Of a DNA stretch of 42,849 nt, positions 16,083 to 24,428 are shown one piece after another. Source of the DNA: Flavobacteriales bacterium UBA7468. Its GTDB lineage: Bacteria; Bacteroidota; Bacteroidia; Flavobacteriales_D; Crocinitomicaceae. The notes beneath the pieces were generated by a model. It was not told where the DNA came from and did not search any database. It saw only the letters and a program-made list of their open reading frames with translations. A program made the translations under genes and the position numbers. Each line of letters starts with the position of its first letter. Within the stretch, counting starts at the first letter, position 1. The DNA lies in assembly GCA_002478565.1 (NCBI GenBank), contig DLPC01000007.1, positions 222,127-264,975 on the forward strand, given 5' to 3'.

Positions 16083-16292
16083 ATGCAGTATATCCAACAT
16101 TTTTTAGGTCTCCTGGTCGTTGTACTTTGCCTTGGTTTTGCCAGCTTGCTGCTCACTACGGAGCTCTTCCCTATGGAATCATGGCGAAAAAACATTTTGG
16201 TCGGCGTATTTATTGGTTATGCTGCCTACAGAGGTTTACGTGTCTATAACGGATTCAAAAAACAACTTAAAGATGGTCAAGATGAACAATAA
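16083..16292 (+). CDS. Small two-helix inner-membrane protein, function unknown
   Basis: A 69-residue protein starts at ATG 16083, just past the tonB terminator. Two hydrophobic helices (about 4-25 and 38-54) flank a short polar turn (LFPMESWRKN), and the tail is basic then acidic (LRVYNGFKKQLKDGQDEQ). This is the pattern of small hairpin membrane proteins. Its 3' end overlaps the start of the PstS-like lipoprotein gene by 11 nt, so the two are translationally coupled. I recognise no family; the two genes may be functionally linked. Confidence 0.7.
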   Translation: MQYIQHFLGLLVVVLCLGFASLLLTTELFPMESWRKNILVGVFIGYAAYRGLRVYNGFKKQLKDGQDEQ

Positions 16293-17190
16293 ACTTTTTT
16301 TCTGCGGCTTACTACTCATACTTTTTGCCTGTGACAACAATAATAACCCTTTTGTTTACCAGCAAGATGCTCACGGCAGAGGCAAAACAACTATCCAAAT
16401 AGAAGAGTCATTTAAACCACTCTTTACTACTTGTATAGAAACTTTTATGAGCCAATTTCCTAAAGCGACCATCAAAGGCGTATACGGTTCAGAAGACCAA
16501 CTGATCGCCAACTTCTATGCCAACAAAACAAAAACCATAGTCATCTCCAGAGATTTCAATGACCAAGAAAAAGCATATCTCAAGAGTAAAAATGTGTCGT
16601 ATCGCAGCGATAAAGTTGCTTCAGATGCAATTACCATCATCCTCCACCCATCGATGACAGACACCATTTTAAGTGTCAGTCAAATTAAAGCCTTATTGTC
16701 TTCCGATCAAGCAACGTTACCATCAGGCAAGACCTTGACAAACATTGTTTTTGACCAACGCGGTTCAGCTAACTTCAATTACATGACTTCCATGCTGCAA
16801 ATTCAAAAACTAGCGCAACGAGTATCTGCCGTACATTCCAATGAAGAAGTGATCAATTATGTCAAAACGCATCCCAATTCAATTGGTATCATCGGGCTAA
16901 ACTGGGTAGCTGATCAAGATGATCCTGAAGCACTCAACTTCCTAGATGGCCTCCGCATTGCAGATGTTTACCATACCGATCCACAGACAGCTTGCAAGCC
17001 ATATGCGGGCTTCATTTACACCAAAGAATATCCACTCATTCGCGACATTTGGATGATCAATAAAGGCCGACGCTCTGGCTTAAATACAGGTTTTGTTCTT
17101 TTCATGAAAAAAGATGACAAGGGGCAATTAATCATCCAAAAATCAGAATTAGTACCTGCACTTACACCAGTAAGACTTGTATTGCAATAA
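16282..17190 (+). CDS. PstS-like substrate-binding lipoprotein
   Basis: From ATG 16282 (16273 is possible) the product is 302 residues, with a lipoprotein signal and lipobox LFAC (C17). The mature protein follows the PstS/PBP-like fold: TTIQIEESFKPLF near the start, GSEDQLIANFYANKTKTIVISRD, a DAITIILHPSMTDT strand, SVSQIKALLSS and FDQRGSANFNYM. The family binds phosphate or a related oxyanion. No pstC, pstA or pstB genes are nearby. The gene is coupled to a small membrane protein and follows the tonB operon, so it may serve TonB-dependent uptake or sensing and not a classic ABC importer. Ligand identity is inferred from family only. Confidence 0.8.
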   Translation: MNNKLFFCGLLLILFACDNNNNPFVYQQDAHGRGKTTIQIEESFKPLFTTCIETFMSQFPKATIKGVYGSEDQLIANFYANKTKTIVISRDFNDQEKAYLKSKNVSYRSDKVASDAITIILHPSMTDTILSVSQIKALLSSDQATLPSGKTLTNIVFDQRGSANFNYMTSMLQIQKLAQRVSAVHSNEEVINYVKTHPNSIGIIGLNWVADQDDPEALNFLDGLRIADVYHTDPQTACKPYAGFIYTKEYPLIRDIWMINKGRRSGLNTGFVLFMKKDDKGQLIIQKSELVPALTPVRLVLQ

Positions 17191-17221
17191 ATAATTCACA
17201 AAATAATATCGGGCACAATTT

Positions 17222-17250
17222 TTGTATCCGAAAAAACTAGGTTATTTTTG
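17222..17250 (+). promoter_or_regulatory. Promoter of the TPR protein gene
   Basis: TTG (17222-17224), 18 nt, then a perfect -7 box TATTTTTG (17243-17250). The expected transcript start near 17256 supports the ATG at 17283 over the ATG at 17259, which lies almost at the transcript end. Confidence 0.75.
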
Positions 17251-17282
17251 GCCGCAAATTGAAAGATTTAAATTTAGAAACC

Positions 17283-18950
17283 ATGAGAAGCATTTTGCTA
17301 TTTAGCTCCCTTTTAATCTCCGGATTAAGCTTTGCACAAACTTTACAATCAGCTATTTATAAAACTGAAAATGAACGCTACCGCGAAGCAATCAACGACT
17401 TTAAAAAATTGGTAGCTGCTGATCCCATCAACGGTGATAACTACTTCTATTATGGAGATTGTTACTTCGAAATGGAAGAAGTCGATTCTGCAAAAATGAT
17501 GTGGAAAAAAGGCTTCGAAGTTGATAAATTACGTGCCCTTCCATTGGTTGGTCAAGGTCGTGTGCTGTGGTTAGAAGGAAAATCCACGGAGGCTAAAGCT
17601 GAGTTTACTAAAGCGCTTTTACTTGTCAAAAAAGATAAGCTTAAAAAAGCTGAAGTAATTCGTGGCATTGCTGAAATTTACATAGAGGCATCTAATAAGA
17701 ACCTCGACGAAGCTTTGATTCTTTTAGAAGAAGCGATCATCAAAGACCCAAAAAACGAAGACAACTATCTTTTGAAGGGAGATGCCCTTTACGCACGAAA
17801 TTCTTCAGATGCATCAGAAGCACTTAAGGCATACAACCAAGTACTTTTGATTAATCCGAAGTCTCCGCGTGGTATCGTGCGCAAAGCACTCATCTACCAA
17901 CGTGCTAAAAACGAAGAAGAGGCAAATAAAATGTACAATGAAGCCAAAGCCATTGACCCCACTTATGCACCCTCTTACCGTTTAAATGCTGAGCTTTTCA
18001 TGATGTTTGGCAAAAATAAAAAAGCCATTGAAAACTGGGAGAAATACCTTGAGCTCAATAATAACCTTGAATCAAGATACCGTTATGCCAATGCACTTTT
18101 TGGTGCTAAAGAATATACTACGCTTTTACAGCAACTCGATTATTTGCAAGGAAATGGTCTCACGAACTTTTATACAGAGCGTATGTATGCATTTGCATAC
18201 AGTGAAAACAATACAGATTCACTCGCTTTAGATAAAGCCCTTGCTGCGTCAGATCGCTTCTTTGCTATTGTTCCGCAAGACAAAATCAGCTTCCAAGACT
18301 ACAAGCTACGCGGTACAATTTATCAAAAGAAAGGTCAAGATAGTTTAGCAATTTCTGAATATGAGCGTGCTTCGACATTAAGTGAAACGGCAGCAAAAGA
18401 GCTTTCAACAGAGCTTATAAAAATGTACAACAAAAACAAGATGTACGAAAAAACTATAACTGCCTACGAGAAAAGAAGAATTATGAACGGAAAGCTGACG
18501 CCTCAAGAAGAATATGATTTAGGAAAAGCCATTTATAGTGGCAGAAATGATTACAAAACTGCCGACAGTATTTTTCAGGGCTTGATTAAAATGGACTCTA
18601 CATATGTTCCTGCCTATATATACCGTGCAAGATGTAATTATAAAATGGATACCAATAATGAAAAATGGATGGCATTCCCATTTTATTTAAAAGTCACAGA
18701 AATCATCAAGCCAGAAGATCGTCAGGCTGCAAGTAAAAAAACATTCGCATTAGAAGCATTGCGCTATGTCGCAGACTACTATTCAAAATCTGCAGAAAAA
18801 GATTTAGCAAAAGCTAAGTTTTATTTCGAAGAAATTTTGAAAGTTGAGCCAAATGATGCTACTGCGAAGAAGGCATTGGGTATCAAAGATCCTGCACCTG
18901 CTGCAGCGCCAGGTACACCTACAAAACCTGCTTCAGCTCCAAAAAACTAA
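17283..18950 (+). CDS. Secreted tetratricopeptide-repeat protein
   Basis: From ATG 17283 the protein is 555 residues with a signal peptide (MRSILLFSSLLISGLSFAQ). Most of the chain is TPR helices in pairs, for example YREAINDFKKLVAADP, NYFYYGDCYFEMEEVDSA, ALILLEEAIIKDPKN and EALKAYNQVLLINPKS, with a further set near the C-terminus (AKFYFEEILKVEPND). It ends in a low-complexity Pro/Ala/Lys tail. It is probably a periplasmic or outer-membrane-facing scaffold for protein-protein contacts. The gene has its own promoter after the PstS-like gene and its own terminator, so it is monocistronic. The partner is unknown. Confidence 0.9.
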   Translation: MRSILLFSSLLISGLSFAQTLQSAIYKTENERYREAINDFKKLVAADPINGDNYFYYGDCYFEMEEVDSAKMMWKKGFEVDKLRALPLVGQGRVLWLEGKSTEAKAEFTKALLLVKKDKLKKAEVIRGIAEIYIEASNKNLDEALILLEEAIIKDPKNEDNYLLKGDALYARNSSDASEALKAYNQVLLINPKSPRGIVRKALIYQRAKNEEEANKMYNEAKAIDPTYAPSYRLNAELFMMFGKNKKAIENWEKYLELNNNLESRYRYANALFGAKEYTTLLQQLDYLQGNGLTNFYTERMYAFAYSENNTDSLALDKALAASDRFFAIVPQDKISFQDYKLRGTIYQKKGQDSLAISEYERASTLSETAAKELSTELIKMYNKNKMYEKTITAYEKRRIMNGKLTPQEEYDLGKAIYSGRNDYKTADSIFQGLIKMDSTYVPAYIYRARCNYKMDTNNEKWMAFPFYLKVTEIIKPEDRQAASKKTFALEALRYVADYYSKSAEKDLAKAKFYFEEILKVEPNDATAKKALGIKDPAPAAAPGTPTKPASAPKN

Positions 18951-18964
18951 TTTCAATTAGATAA

Positions 18965-19005
18965 AAACAAATAAGGGCGGCCCGCAAGGCCGCCCTTATT
19001 TGTTT
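18965..19005. terminator. Bidirectional terminator between the TPR gene and ribE
   Basis: A perfect 18-bp stem (18965-18982 with 18988-19005) with loop CGCAA and A/T flanks on both sides lies between convergent genes (TPR stop 18950, ribE stop 19021). It can end both transcripts. Its AAGGGCGGCC core is shared with the terminator at 805-840. Confidence 0.93.
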
Positions 19006-19020
19006 ATAAAGAAATCTATT

Positions 19021-19608
19021 TTAGCCTTGTTGTAAACTTAAATATCGTGCCACATACTTACCGATGATATCAAATTCCAAATTAACGATATCGCCTGCTT
19101 GAAGTTGATGAAAATTGGTGTGTTCGTAGGTATAAGGAATGATGCAAACAGAAAACTGACCTTTCTGTGAGTTGACAACGGTCAGACTTGTTCCATTGAC
19201 AGTGATAGAACCTTTTTCTACAGTAACAAATTCAGTTGGGTGTTGAAAAGTATAGCGCCAAGAGCCATTTTCATCCAGTACCTCCGTGCAAGTGCCTACA
19301 CAATCGACATGACCTTGTACCATGTGCCCGTCTAGCCTTCCTCCTAACTGCATACAGCGCTCTAGATTCACTTTACTGCCCTCTTTCCAAGATCCTAAAT
19401 TAGTTTTCAATAAGGTTTCATGGATGGCTGTTACGACGTGAGCATGTTCATCTTGTGCAACAACTGTAAGGCAACAACCATTGTGCGCAACACTTTGGTC
19501 AATTTTTAAACTCGAGGAAAGTTGGGACTCAATCGTAAAATGAATGTTTCCTGCTTCTTTTTCAATGGCCACGACAGTGCCGATTTGTTCAATGATTCCT
19601 GTAAACAT
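19021..19608 (-). CDS. ribE: Riboflavin synthase, alpha subunit
   Basis: The 195-residue protein starts with the diagnostic MFTGIIEQIGTV and contains two lumazine-binding barrels (about 1-95 and 96-190). GGRLDGHMVQGHVD, just after the first, and the equivalent SLTVVNS segment in the second are family landmarks. It converts two 6,7-dimethyl-8-ribityllumazine molecules to riboflavin and the pyrimidinedione precursor in the cytosol. It is the last gene of the IPExxxVDY-pyk-recJ-ribE operon, 27 nt after recJ. No room exists for an FMN riboswitch in that gap and none is visible. Confidence 0.96.
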   Translation of the reverse strand: MFTGIIEQIGTVVAIEKEAGNIHFTIESQLSSSLKIDQSVAHNGCCLTVVAQDEHAHVVTAIHETLLKTNLGSWKEGSKVNLERCMQLGGRLDGHMVQGHVDCVGTCTEVLDENGSWRYTFQHPTEFVTVEKGSITVNGTSLTVVNSQKGQFSVCIIPYTYEHTNFHQLQAGDIVNLEFDIIGKYVARYLSLQQG

Positions 19609-19635
19609 GAGATAAAATTAACCAATCTGAAGAGA

Positions 19636-21357
19636 CTATGCTACCACATCAAGGTCTTTAATTAACAATTGTAATGTGGTTCGGTTCTGAAAAGTATTGG
19701 CCGTAATTTGAAAAACAAGGTCAATGTAAATACCAGGCATGAGTTTGTTATCGAGTTGTGCTAAATTAAAACCAATGGCCTCTAATTGAACTGGATATTC
19801 ATCTTGGGTAATCTTGAGTTTAAGATGGGCATCTTTTAAAATGCGGTGCTCAACCACCAAACAGTTTTTCGCAAGAAAAGTGCCGTGTAAATTACCTGGG
19901 CCACAGGGTTCAAAAGCATCAAGAATTTTTAAAATTCTTGTGAAATGCACATGTGGATTGGTACCAAGCTCTTGAAATTCTAATTGCGCATCAATATGAA
20001 GTTGGCGTTGCAGTTGCCGGCCATTAAGTGCTGTTTGAACTTCGTGTTCAAATGTAGCTTGGAAAGTTGGCAACTTTTCAGGGAGCAAACTAAGCCCGGC
20101 GGCAAACTGATGGCCTCCAAATTGAATCAAGTGTTCGCTTGAAGCCTCTAATAAGGCATAAAGATCAAGTGGTGGCATGCAACGCGCAGAGCCAGTTAGT
20201 ACGCCATTGGCTTGGGTTAGCACAATTGTTGGCTTGTAGTGCTGTTCAATAATTCTGGAAGCAACTATCCCTACCACTCCCTTGTGCCAACTTGGGTCGT
20301 AAACAATGTTTGCAAAACGCTTGCTTTGCTCAGGATCGTTTTCGAGCTGTATAAGGGCCTCTTGCGTCATTTCTTGGTCTAAGGTTCGACGAAAAGCGTT
20401 GTCTTGATCTATTTCTCCGGCTAGTTCGAGTAACTGTTGCTCGTCATCGCTGAGCATCCAAGCTACTGCTCTGGCTCCAGAAGCGATTCTTCCTGCCGCA
20501 TTGATGCGGGGCGCAATGACAAAAACGAGGTCCCGAAGGGTAAGAGGAAAGGATTTTTTAGCGAGCTCTAACAAAATTTGGAAAGCTCGGCGCGGATGGG
20601 TATTGATTTGCTCGATTCCCGCAGCACAAAGCACTCTGTTTTCACCGAGTATTTCTACAATATCGGCGCCAATAGCCAACGCGACAAGATCAAGACTTTT
20701 GAACAAATTGGCCGCATCGAGTTGCTGGTATTGGTAATAGGCTTGCAACAATTTAAATGCTACACCACAGCCGCATAATTCTTTGTATGGATACTGACAA
20801 GCTGCTTGTTTTGGATTGAGGATGATGCCAGGTGGTAAGTTTGATTCGGGTTGATGATGGTCACAGACAATCACTGCAATGCCCGCATCTTGCGCCCTAC
20901 TGAGTTGATCATGTGCTTTAATCCCACAATCTAGCGTAATCAATAATTGAATGCCATTTTCTATGGCATAATTGATACCTGTATCACTAACCCCATAACC
21001 CTCCTTGTAGCGATCCGGGATATAATATTGGCACTCCAAACCTAATTGACTCAATTGTTCGTGCATCAGGGCCACTGATGTGGTACCATCTACATCGTAG
21101 TCTCCGTAAAGCAATACTTTTTGCTGTAATTCAATAGCTTTATGCAATTTTTCTACAGCAAGTTGCATATTTAACAGCTCAAAGGGATCATGCAACTCAC
21201 TTAGCTTTGGTCTAAAAAACTTGACGGCAGCCTCTTTTGTTCGGATATGGCGCTGGGCTAATAATTCAGCAATAAAGCGTGGGACCTGTAAGTCCTTTGA
21301 AATAGAATGCGTGTATTCAGCCGGCGCTGAATCTTCGAGATGCCAGTTTGCTTTCAT
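19636..21357 (-). CDS. recJ: Single-stranded-DNA-specific exonuclease RecJ
   Basis: The 573-residue protein has the DHH phosphoesterase motifs in order: GDYDVDGTTSVAL (D86, D88, D90; the usual DYDADG has Val here), TLDCG (D143) and CDHHQPES (DHH 166-168). The DHHA1 region follows with APRINAAGRIASGARAV and a GGHQFAAGLSL motif, then a C-terminal OB-like domain (about 465-573). RecJ digests single-stranded DNA 5' to 3' in recombination and mismatch or base-excision repair and needs Mn2+ or Mg2+. The length is normal for Bacteroidota. It lies in an operon with pyk upstream and ribE downstream. Confidence 0.97.
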   Translation of the reverse strand: MKANWHLEDSAPAEYTHSISKDLQVPRFIAELLAQRHIRTKEAAVKFFRPKLSELHDPFELLNMQLAVEKLHKAIELQQKVLLYGDYDVDGTTSVALMHEQLSQLGLECQYYIPDRYKEGYGVSDTGINYAIENGIQLLITLDCGIKAHDQLSRAQDAGIAVIVCDHHQPESNLPPGIILNPKQAACQYPYKELCGCGVAFKLLQAYYQYQQLDAANLFKSLDLVALAIGADIVEILGENRVLCAAGIEQINTHPRRAFQILLELAKKSFPLTLRDLVFVIAPRINAAGRIASGARAVAWMLSDDEQQLLELAGEIDQDNAFRRTLDQEMTQEALIQLENDPEQSKRFANIVYDPSWHKGVVGIVASRIIEQHYKPTIVLTQANGVLTGSARCMPPLDLYALLEASSEHLIQFGGHQFAAGLSLLPEKLPTFQATFEHEVQTALNGRQLQRQLHIDAQLEFQELGTNPHVHFTRILKILDAFEPCGPGNLHGTFLAKNCLVVEHRILKDAHLKLKITQDEYPVQLEAIGFNLAQLDNKLMPGIYIDLVFQITANTFQNRTTLQLLIKDLDVVA

Positions 21358-21382
21358 GAAACAAAATTACAGGAAGATCCGG

Positions 21383-21397
21383 TAACGGACTCCGTTA
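21383..21397. other. 15-bp palindrome over the pyk stop codon
   Basis: The odd palindrome TAACGGA-C-TCCGTTA covers the pyk stop codon (21395-21397 on the minus strand) and the start of the 37-nt pyk-recJ gap. No T-run follows, so it is not a classic terminator; it could be a small mRNA hairpin at an operon joint or chance. Confidence 0.35.
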
Positions 21398-22813
21398 TTC
21401 TACGTAGCTGAGCTTCAACATATTGGTTCCGCCCAGGTCTTCAAGTGGAATGGATGCCACATTGATGACCACATCACCTGATTGAAGGTAACCCTCCTCT
21501 TTCATGAGGTGCTTGATATCGGCGATGGTATGATCGGTTGAAATCCTTTTATTGTAGAAAAATGCACGTACTCCCCACACCAGATTTAATTGTGTTAGAA
21601 TTTTACGGTTGCTAGTAAATACGTAGATGTGCGATTCCGGACGTTGAGATGCTATTTTGTAGGCCGTATAACCAGAGTAAGTCATGGTAATAATACCTTT
21701 GGCTTCGACGCGTTGGGCTAAACGACAAGCATTAAAGCAAATGGAATCAGAAATAAAGCGTGGGCTACCTTTAGGTGGCAGTTCCTCCTTATGATAAAGA
21801 CTAGGGTGCCCTTCCATTTCATGGATGATATTAGCCATTGTCTGAACGACCTGAACTGGATATTGACCCACAGAAGTTTCACCAGAAAGCATCACTGCAT
21901 CTGCGCCATCCAAAACGGCATTAGCGACATCATTGACCTCAGCTCTACTTGGTGTCAGGCTATTGAGCATAGACTCCATCATTTGCGTGGCAACAATGAC
22001 CGGCTTTGCTTTTGAGATAGACTTACTGATGATCATCTTTTGAATGAGCGGGACGTTTTGGTAAGGAACCTCTACGCCGAGGTCACCACGGGCAACCATC
22101 AGTGCATCACTGGCCTCGATGATTTCATCAATATTTTCGAGTGCTTCCGGTTTTTCAATCTTAGCAACGACTAAAGCGATGCTTCGTTTTTTAGCAATGC
22201 GTTCTTTTAAATCGGTAATACATTTGGCTGTTCTGACAAAGGAAAGGCCAATCCAGTCAACACCAAGTTTAAGTGCAAAATTGAGGTCTTCTATGTCTTT
22301 CTCAGTTAGGGAAGGCATAGAAATTTTGGTATTGGGGAAATTCACTCCTTTTTTTGAACACAATAATCCGCCTTGAACGACCTCGCAACGGATTTTTGAT
22401 TTTTTGTCGGTTTCTATAACCTTGAGCACTAATTTACCGTCGTCAAGTAGAATTCGTTCACCCGGATTGACATCTCGAGGCAATAGGTTGTAATTGATAG
22501 AGAAGCGTTCATTATTGCCGAGTACTTTTTCGACAACTACGTCAATTTGTTGACCAACTTCGATGAGCACACCATTATTTTCCATTTCATGGGTTCTGAT
22601 TTTTGGGCCTTGTAGGTCTGCAAGGATAGCCACATTGAGTCCTAACTCTTCGTTGAGTTCTCGGATAAGTGCAACGGCGCCTGCGTGGTCTTGGTGTGAA
22701 CCGTGCGAAAAATTAAGGCGACAAACATTAAGGCCAGCCAACATCATCTCTTTGAGCGTTTCTTTTTTGAGGGAAGCCGGACCCATCGTTGCAACAATCT
22801 TTGTTCTTTTCAT
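21395..22813 (-). CDS. pyk: Pyruvate kinase
   Basis: The 472-residue enzyme shows the type I/II pyruvate kinase pattern: RTKIVATMGPAS at the N-terminus, CRLNFSHGSH (R32 and N34, substrate and K+ site), the B domain (about 70-165), VVAKIEKPEAL with the catalytic Lys, SDALMVARGDLGVEV with the metal ligands, and the signature VIVATQMMESM. It transfers phosphate from phosphoenolpyruvate to ADP in glycolysis. The C-terminal domain is the usual allosteric one. Its start is 1 nt after the stop of the IPExxxVDY gene, and recJ follows 37 nt later. Confidence 0.98.
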   Translation of the reverse strand: MKRTKIVATMGPASLKKETLKEMMLAGLNVCRLNFSHGSHQDHAGAVALIRELNEELGLNVAILADLQGPKIRTHEMENNGVLIEVGQQIDVVVEKVLGNNERFSINYNLLPRDVNPGERILLDDGKLVLKVIETDKKSKIRCEVVQGGLLCSKKGVNFPNTKISMPSLTEKDIEDLNFALKLGVDWIGLSFVRTAKCITDLKERIAKKRSIALVVAKIEKPEALENIDEIIEASDALMVARGDLGVEVPYQNVPLIQKMIISKSISKAKPVIVATQMMESMLNSLTPSRAEVNDVANAVLDGADAVMLSGETSVGQYPVQVVQTMANIIHEMEGHPSLYHKEELPPKGSPRFISDSICFNACRLAQRVEAKGIITMTYSGYTAYKIASQRPESHIYVFTSNRKILTQLNLVWGVRAFFYNKRISTDHTIADIKHLMKEEGYLQSGDVVINVASIPLEDLGGTNMLKLSYVE

Positions 22814-22814
22814 A

Positions 22815-23243
22815 TTAACTTGTTAAGTAATCTATTAATTCAAACTCTTCATGGTTGAACTCAAAAATAGCAACGACTCCATTGATACTTCGGAGTTTGG
22901 TTTGAAGCTCAGTCGAAGGGTGAGAATTGTTTTCTTTTAAAATCAGAAAATAATCGATCATCGGGCGATCTGCTTGCAAGAGTTGTTGCTCTTGTTTGTT
23001 TTTCACTAAAAAGAACTTTGTAAGTAATTCTTGATCTTCGTAAAAAAAGTATCTGAAATGCTGATTACTTTTTGTTTTAGATAGAAAGACCTCGAAACTT
23101 TGGTCGGTTTTTTCTAGATGAATCCCCAATATTTGATTGAGTTCCCATGTAAGTCTGTAGTCGGCAAATGCCGAGGAAATGCCATAAATTTCGAAGGGCT
23201 GCTCTTCATCGAAGGTCAGTTCGTATTTTTTAACTTTTCCCAT
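22815..23243 (-). CDS. IPExxxVDY-family protein (diverged signature)
   Basis: From the chosen ATG at 23243 the protein is 142 residues; an in-frame TTG at 23261 lies upstream of the predicted transcript start. The body has the family layout: an N-terminal YELTFDEEQPFEIYGISS strand set, FADYRLTWELNQILGI helix, and a late ADRPMIDYFLIL segment. The last corresponds to the naming motif IPExxxVDYF, here reading QADRPMIDYF, so Ile and Pro are lost and Glu and Val are conservatively replaced. The family is Bacteroidota-specific and of unknown function. Placement immediately upstream of pyk, as seen here with a 1-nt gap, suggests a role tied to glycolysis or simply a conserved operon. Confidence 0.75.
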   Translation of the reverse strand: MGKVKKYELTFDEEQPFEIYGISSAFADYRLTWELNQILGIHLEKTDQSFEVFLSKTKSNQHFRYFFYEDQELLTKFFLVKNKQEQQLLQADRPMIDYFLILKENNSHPSTELQTKLRSINGVVAIFEFNHEEFELIDYLTS

Positions 23244-23248
23244 AGTGT

Positions 23249-23282
23249 CAAATTTACACAATTAACTCCAACACGACATCAA
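23249..23282 (-). promoter_or_regulatory. Promoter of the IPExxxVDY-pyk-recJ-ribE operon
   Basis: On the minus strand, TTG (23282-23280), 23 nt, then a perfect -7 box TAAATTTG (23256-23249). Only 5 nt separate the box from the ATG at 23243, so the mRNA is expected to start at or within a base or two of the start codon. Confidence 0.7.
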
Positions 23283-23337
23283 CAATTTATTGTCAATTCA
23301 TTTCATATTCATAAGTTTTAACGAGAGATTAAATAAG

Positions 23338-23345
23338 TACTTTTG
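23338..23345 (+). promoter_or_regulatory. Probable -7 element of the barrel-protein gene
   Basis: A perfect TAnnTTTG box (TACTTTTG) lies 16 nt before the ATG at 23362. No TTG stands 17-23 nt upstream. Two TTAA boxes 11 bp apart (23318, 23329) occupy that region but do not match the spacing of the two Pho-like promoters. Confidence 0.5.
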
Positions 23346-23361
23346 ATTTAGAAAACACAAC

Positions 23362-24063
23362 ATGAACAACAAACAAGCCCTCCTTTTTCTCTTCGTCCTA
23401 TTAGCCCAAGCCAAGCTTTCTTTTGCCCAGCCAGACAAAATGATTACCAATCGGGATAACTATTTTTGGCAATTTGGCATCGCCTGGACCGCAACAGATG
23501 ATGATGGTAAAGAACTCAATCCTATGCCTACAGAAAACCTTCATGGGGCAATTGTTCCAACAAGGCTATACGTTGATCGTTATATTTACAATGGTTGGAG
23601 TGTCGAAGGTGTTTTGGGTGCCCAAACTTACGATTCTACCAAATTAGTAAACGACTCAGTGGGTGTTAATGGTTTTTTAGGCTACTTTGATGCCGCACTC
23701 AAATACTCATTCTATAAACAATTGGGCCGTGGTGCTCTAGACCCCTACCTAGGCGCAGGTGCTGGATTTACCATCAGAAACAATGACCCAAGACAAAGTG
23801 CGCCAATGCTCACACCAACTGTAAACTTATCAGCTGGATGTACATTTTGGTTAAGTAAACAAATGGGCTTACAAGCTCAAGGAGTTTATAAGTTTGGATT
23901 AGTCGATTTATTGGGTGCTTCTTCTTATAGTCAATATAGCCTCGGGGTTGTTTACCGCATCGAAAAAACCGATGGCTATAAAAGCGATTTCCATAAGTCG
24001 AAATACAAAATACCTAGAAAGCCATCTAGAATCAAAATAGAAAAGTCCGGAGACGAATCTTAA
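23362..24063 (+). CDS. Predicted outer-membrane beta-barrel protein
   Basis: The 233-residue protein has a signal peptide (1-23, ending KLSFAQ) and a mature region of alternating amphipathic strands rich in Tyr, Gly and Asn: NYFWQFGIAWTA, GWSVEGVLGAQTY, DPYLGAGAGFTIRNN, GLQAQGVYKFGLV and SQYSLGVVYRIEK. This is the pattern of small eight-strand OmpA/porin-type barrels. A basic tail follows the last strand (about 215-233), unusual for a barrel and perhaps periplasmic. Its stop overlaps that of the convergent gene by 4 nt (TTAA). Specific function is not recognisable. Confidence 0.75.
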   Translation: MNNKQALLFLFVLLAQAKLSFAQPDKMITNRDNYFWQFGIAWTATDDDGKELNPMPTENLHGAIVPTRLYVDRYIYNGWSVEGVLGAQTYDSTKLVNDSVGVNGFLGYFDAALKYSFYKQLGRGALDPYLGAGAGFTIRNNDPRQSAPMLTPTVNLSAGCTFWLSKQMGLQAQGVYKFGLVDLLGASSYSQYSLGVVYRIEKTDGYKSDFHKSKYKIPRKPSRIKIEKSGDES

Positions 24064-24428
24064 TTCAGGACTTGCATTCTTTTGGTAGTTTCTTGATCAG
24101 CAGTTACGATACCATAGTAATAGGTGCCGTTTTCAAGAAGCGTTGAATCAAACCTCAGAATGTGCCCACCTTTTTCAAAGGATTGATTGGCCAATTCATG
24201 TAATAATTGACGGTCTTTCCAAATACCAAACTGAACGTTTAGCGGAGCTGGGCAAACAAAATAGAAGGCGAGTTCTCCACTTGCAGGATCTTGATCAAGG
24301 TTATAGAGTTCGCAATAATCTTTATGAACAACTTGACCTTTCTGAAAACGTTTGAGTAATCGCTTGTAGGCGATAACTGCTAAAAGAATCAGAAAACTAA
24401 CAAATAAGAATTTTACTATTGCTTCCAT
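24060..24428 (-). CDS. Single-pass membrane protein, function unknown
   Basis: This 122-residue protein has one N-terminal transmembrane helix (about 4-21; FLFVSFLILLAVIAY), a short basic stretch (KRLLKRFQKG), then a beta-rich soluble domain that would be periplasmic (ELAFYFVCPAPLNVQFGIWK, GHILRFDSTLLENGTYYYGIVTAD). The end resembles the last strands of a small Ig- or Fn-like fold. The start overlaps the DUF493 stop by one base (TAATG), so the two are translationally coupled. I recognise no family. Confidence 0.7.
   Translation of the reverse strand: MEAIVKFLFVSFLILLAVIAYKRLLKRFQKGQVVHKDYCELYNLDQDPASGELAFYFVCPAPLNVQFGIWKDRQLLHELANQSFEKGGHILRFDSTLLENGTYYYGIVTADQETTKRMQVLN

Noticed and set aside
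19609..19635. FMN riboswitch for ribE
   Set aside because: The recJ-ribE gap is only 27 nt, too short, and no conserved element is visible.
23318..23345. Two TTAA boxes 11 bp apart before the barrel-protein gene
   Set aside because: Only two copies, and they are 20 and 9 bp from a full-consensus -7 box, not 26 and 37; chance in AT-rich DNA is likely.
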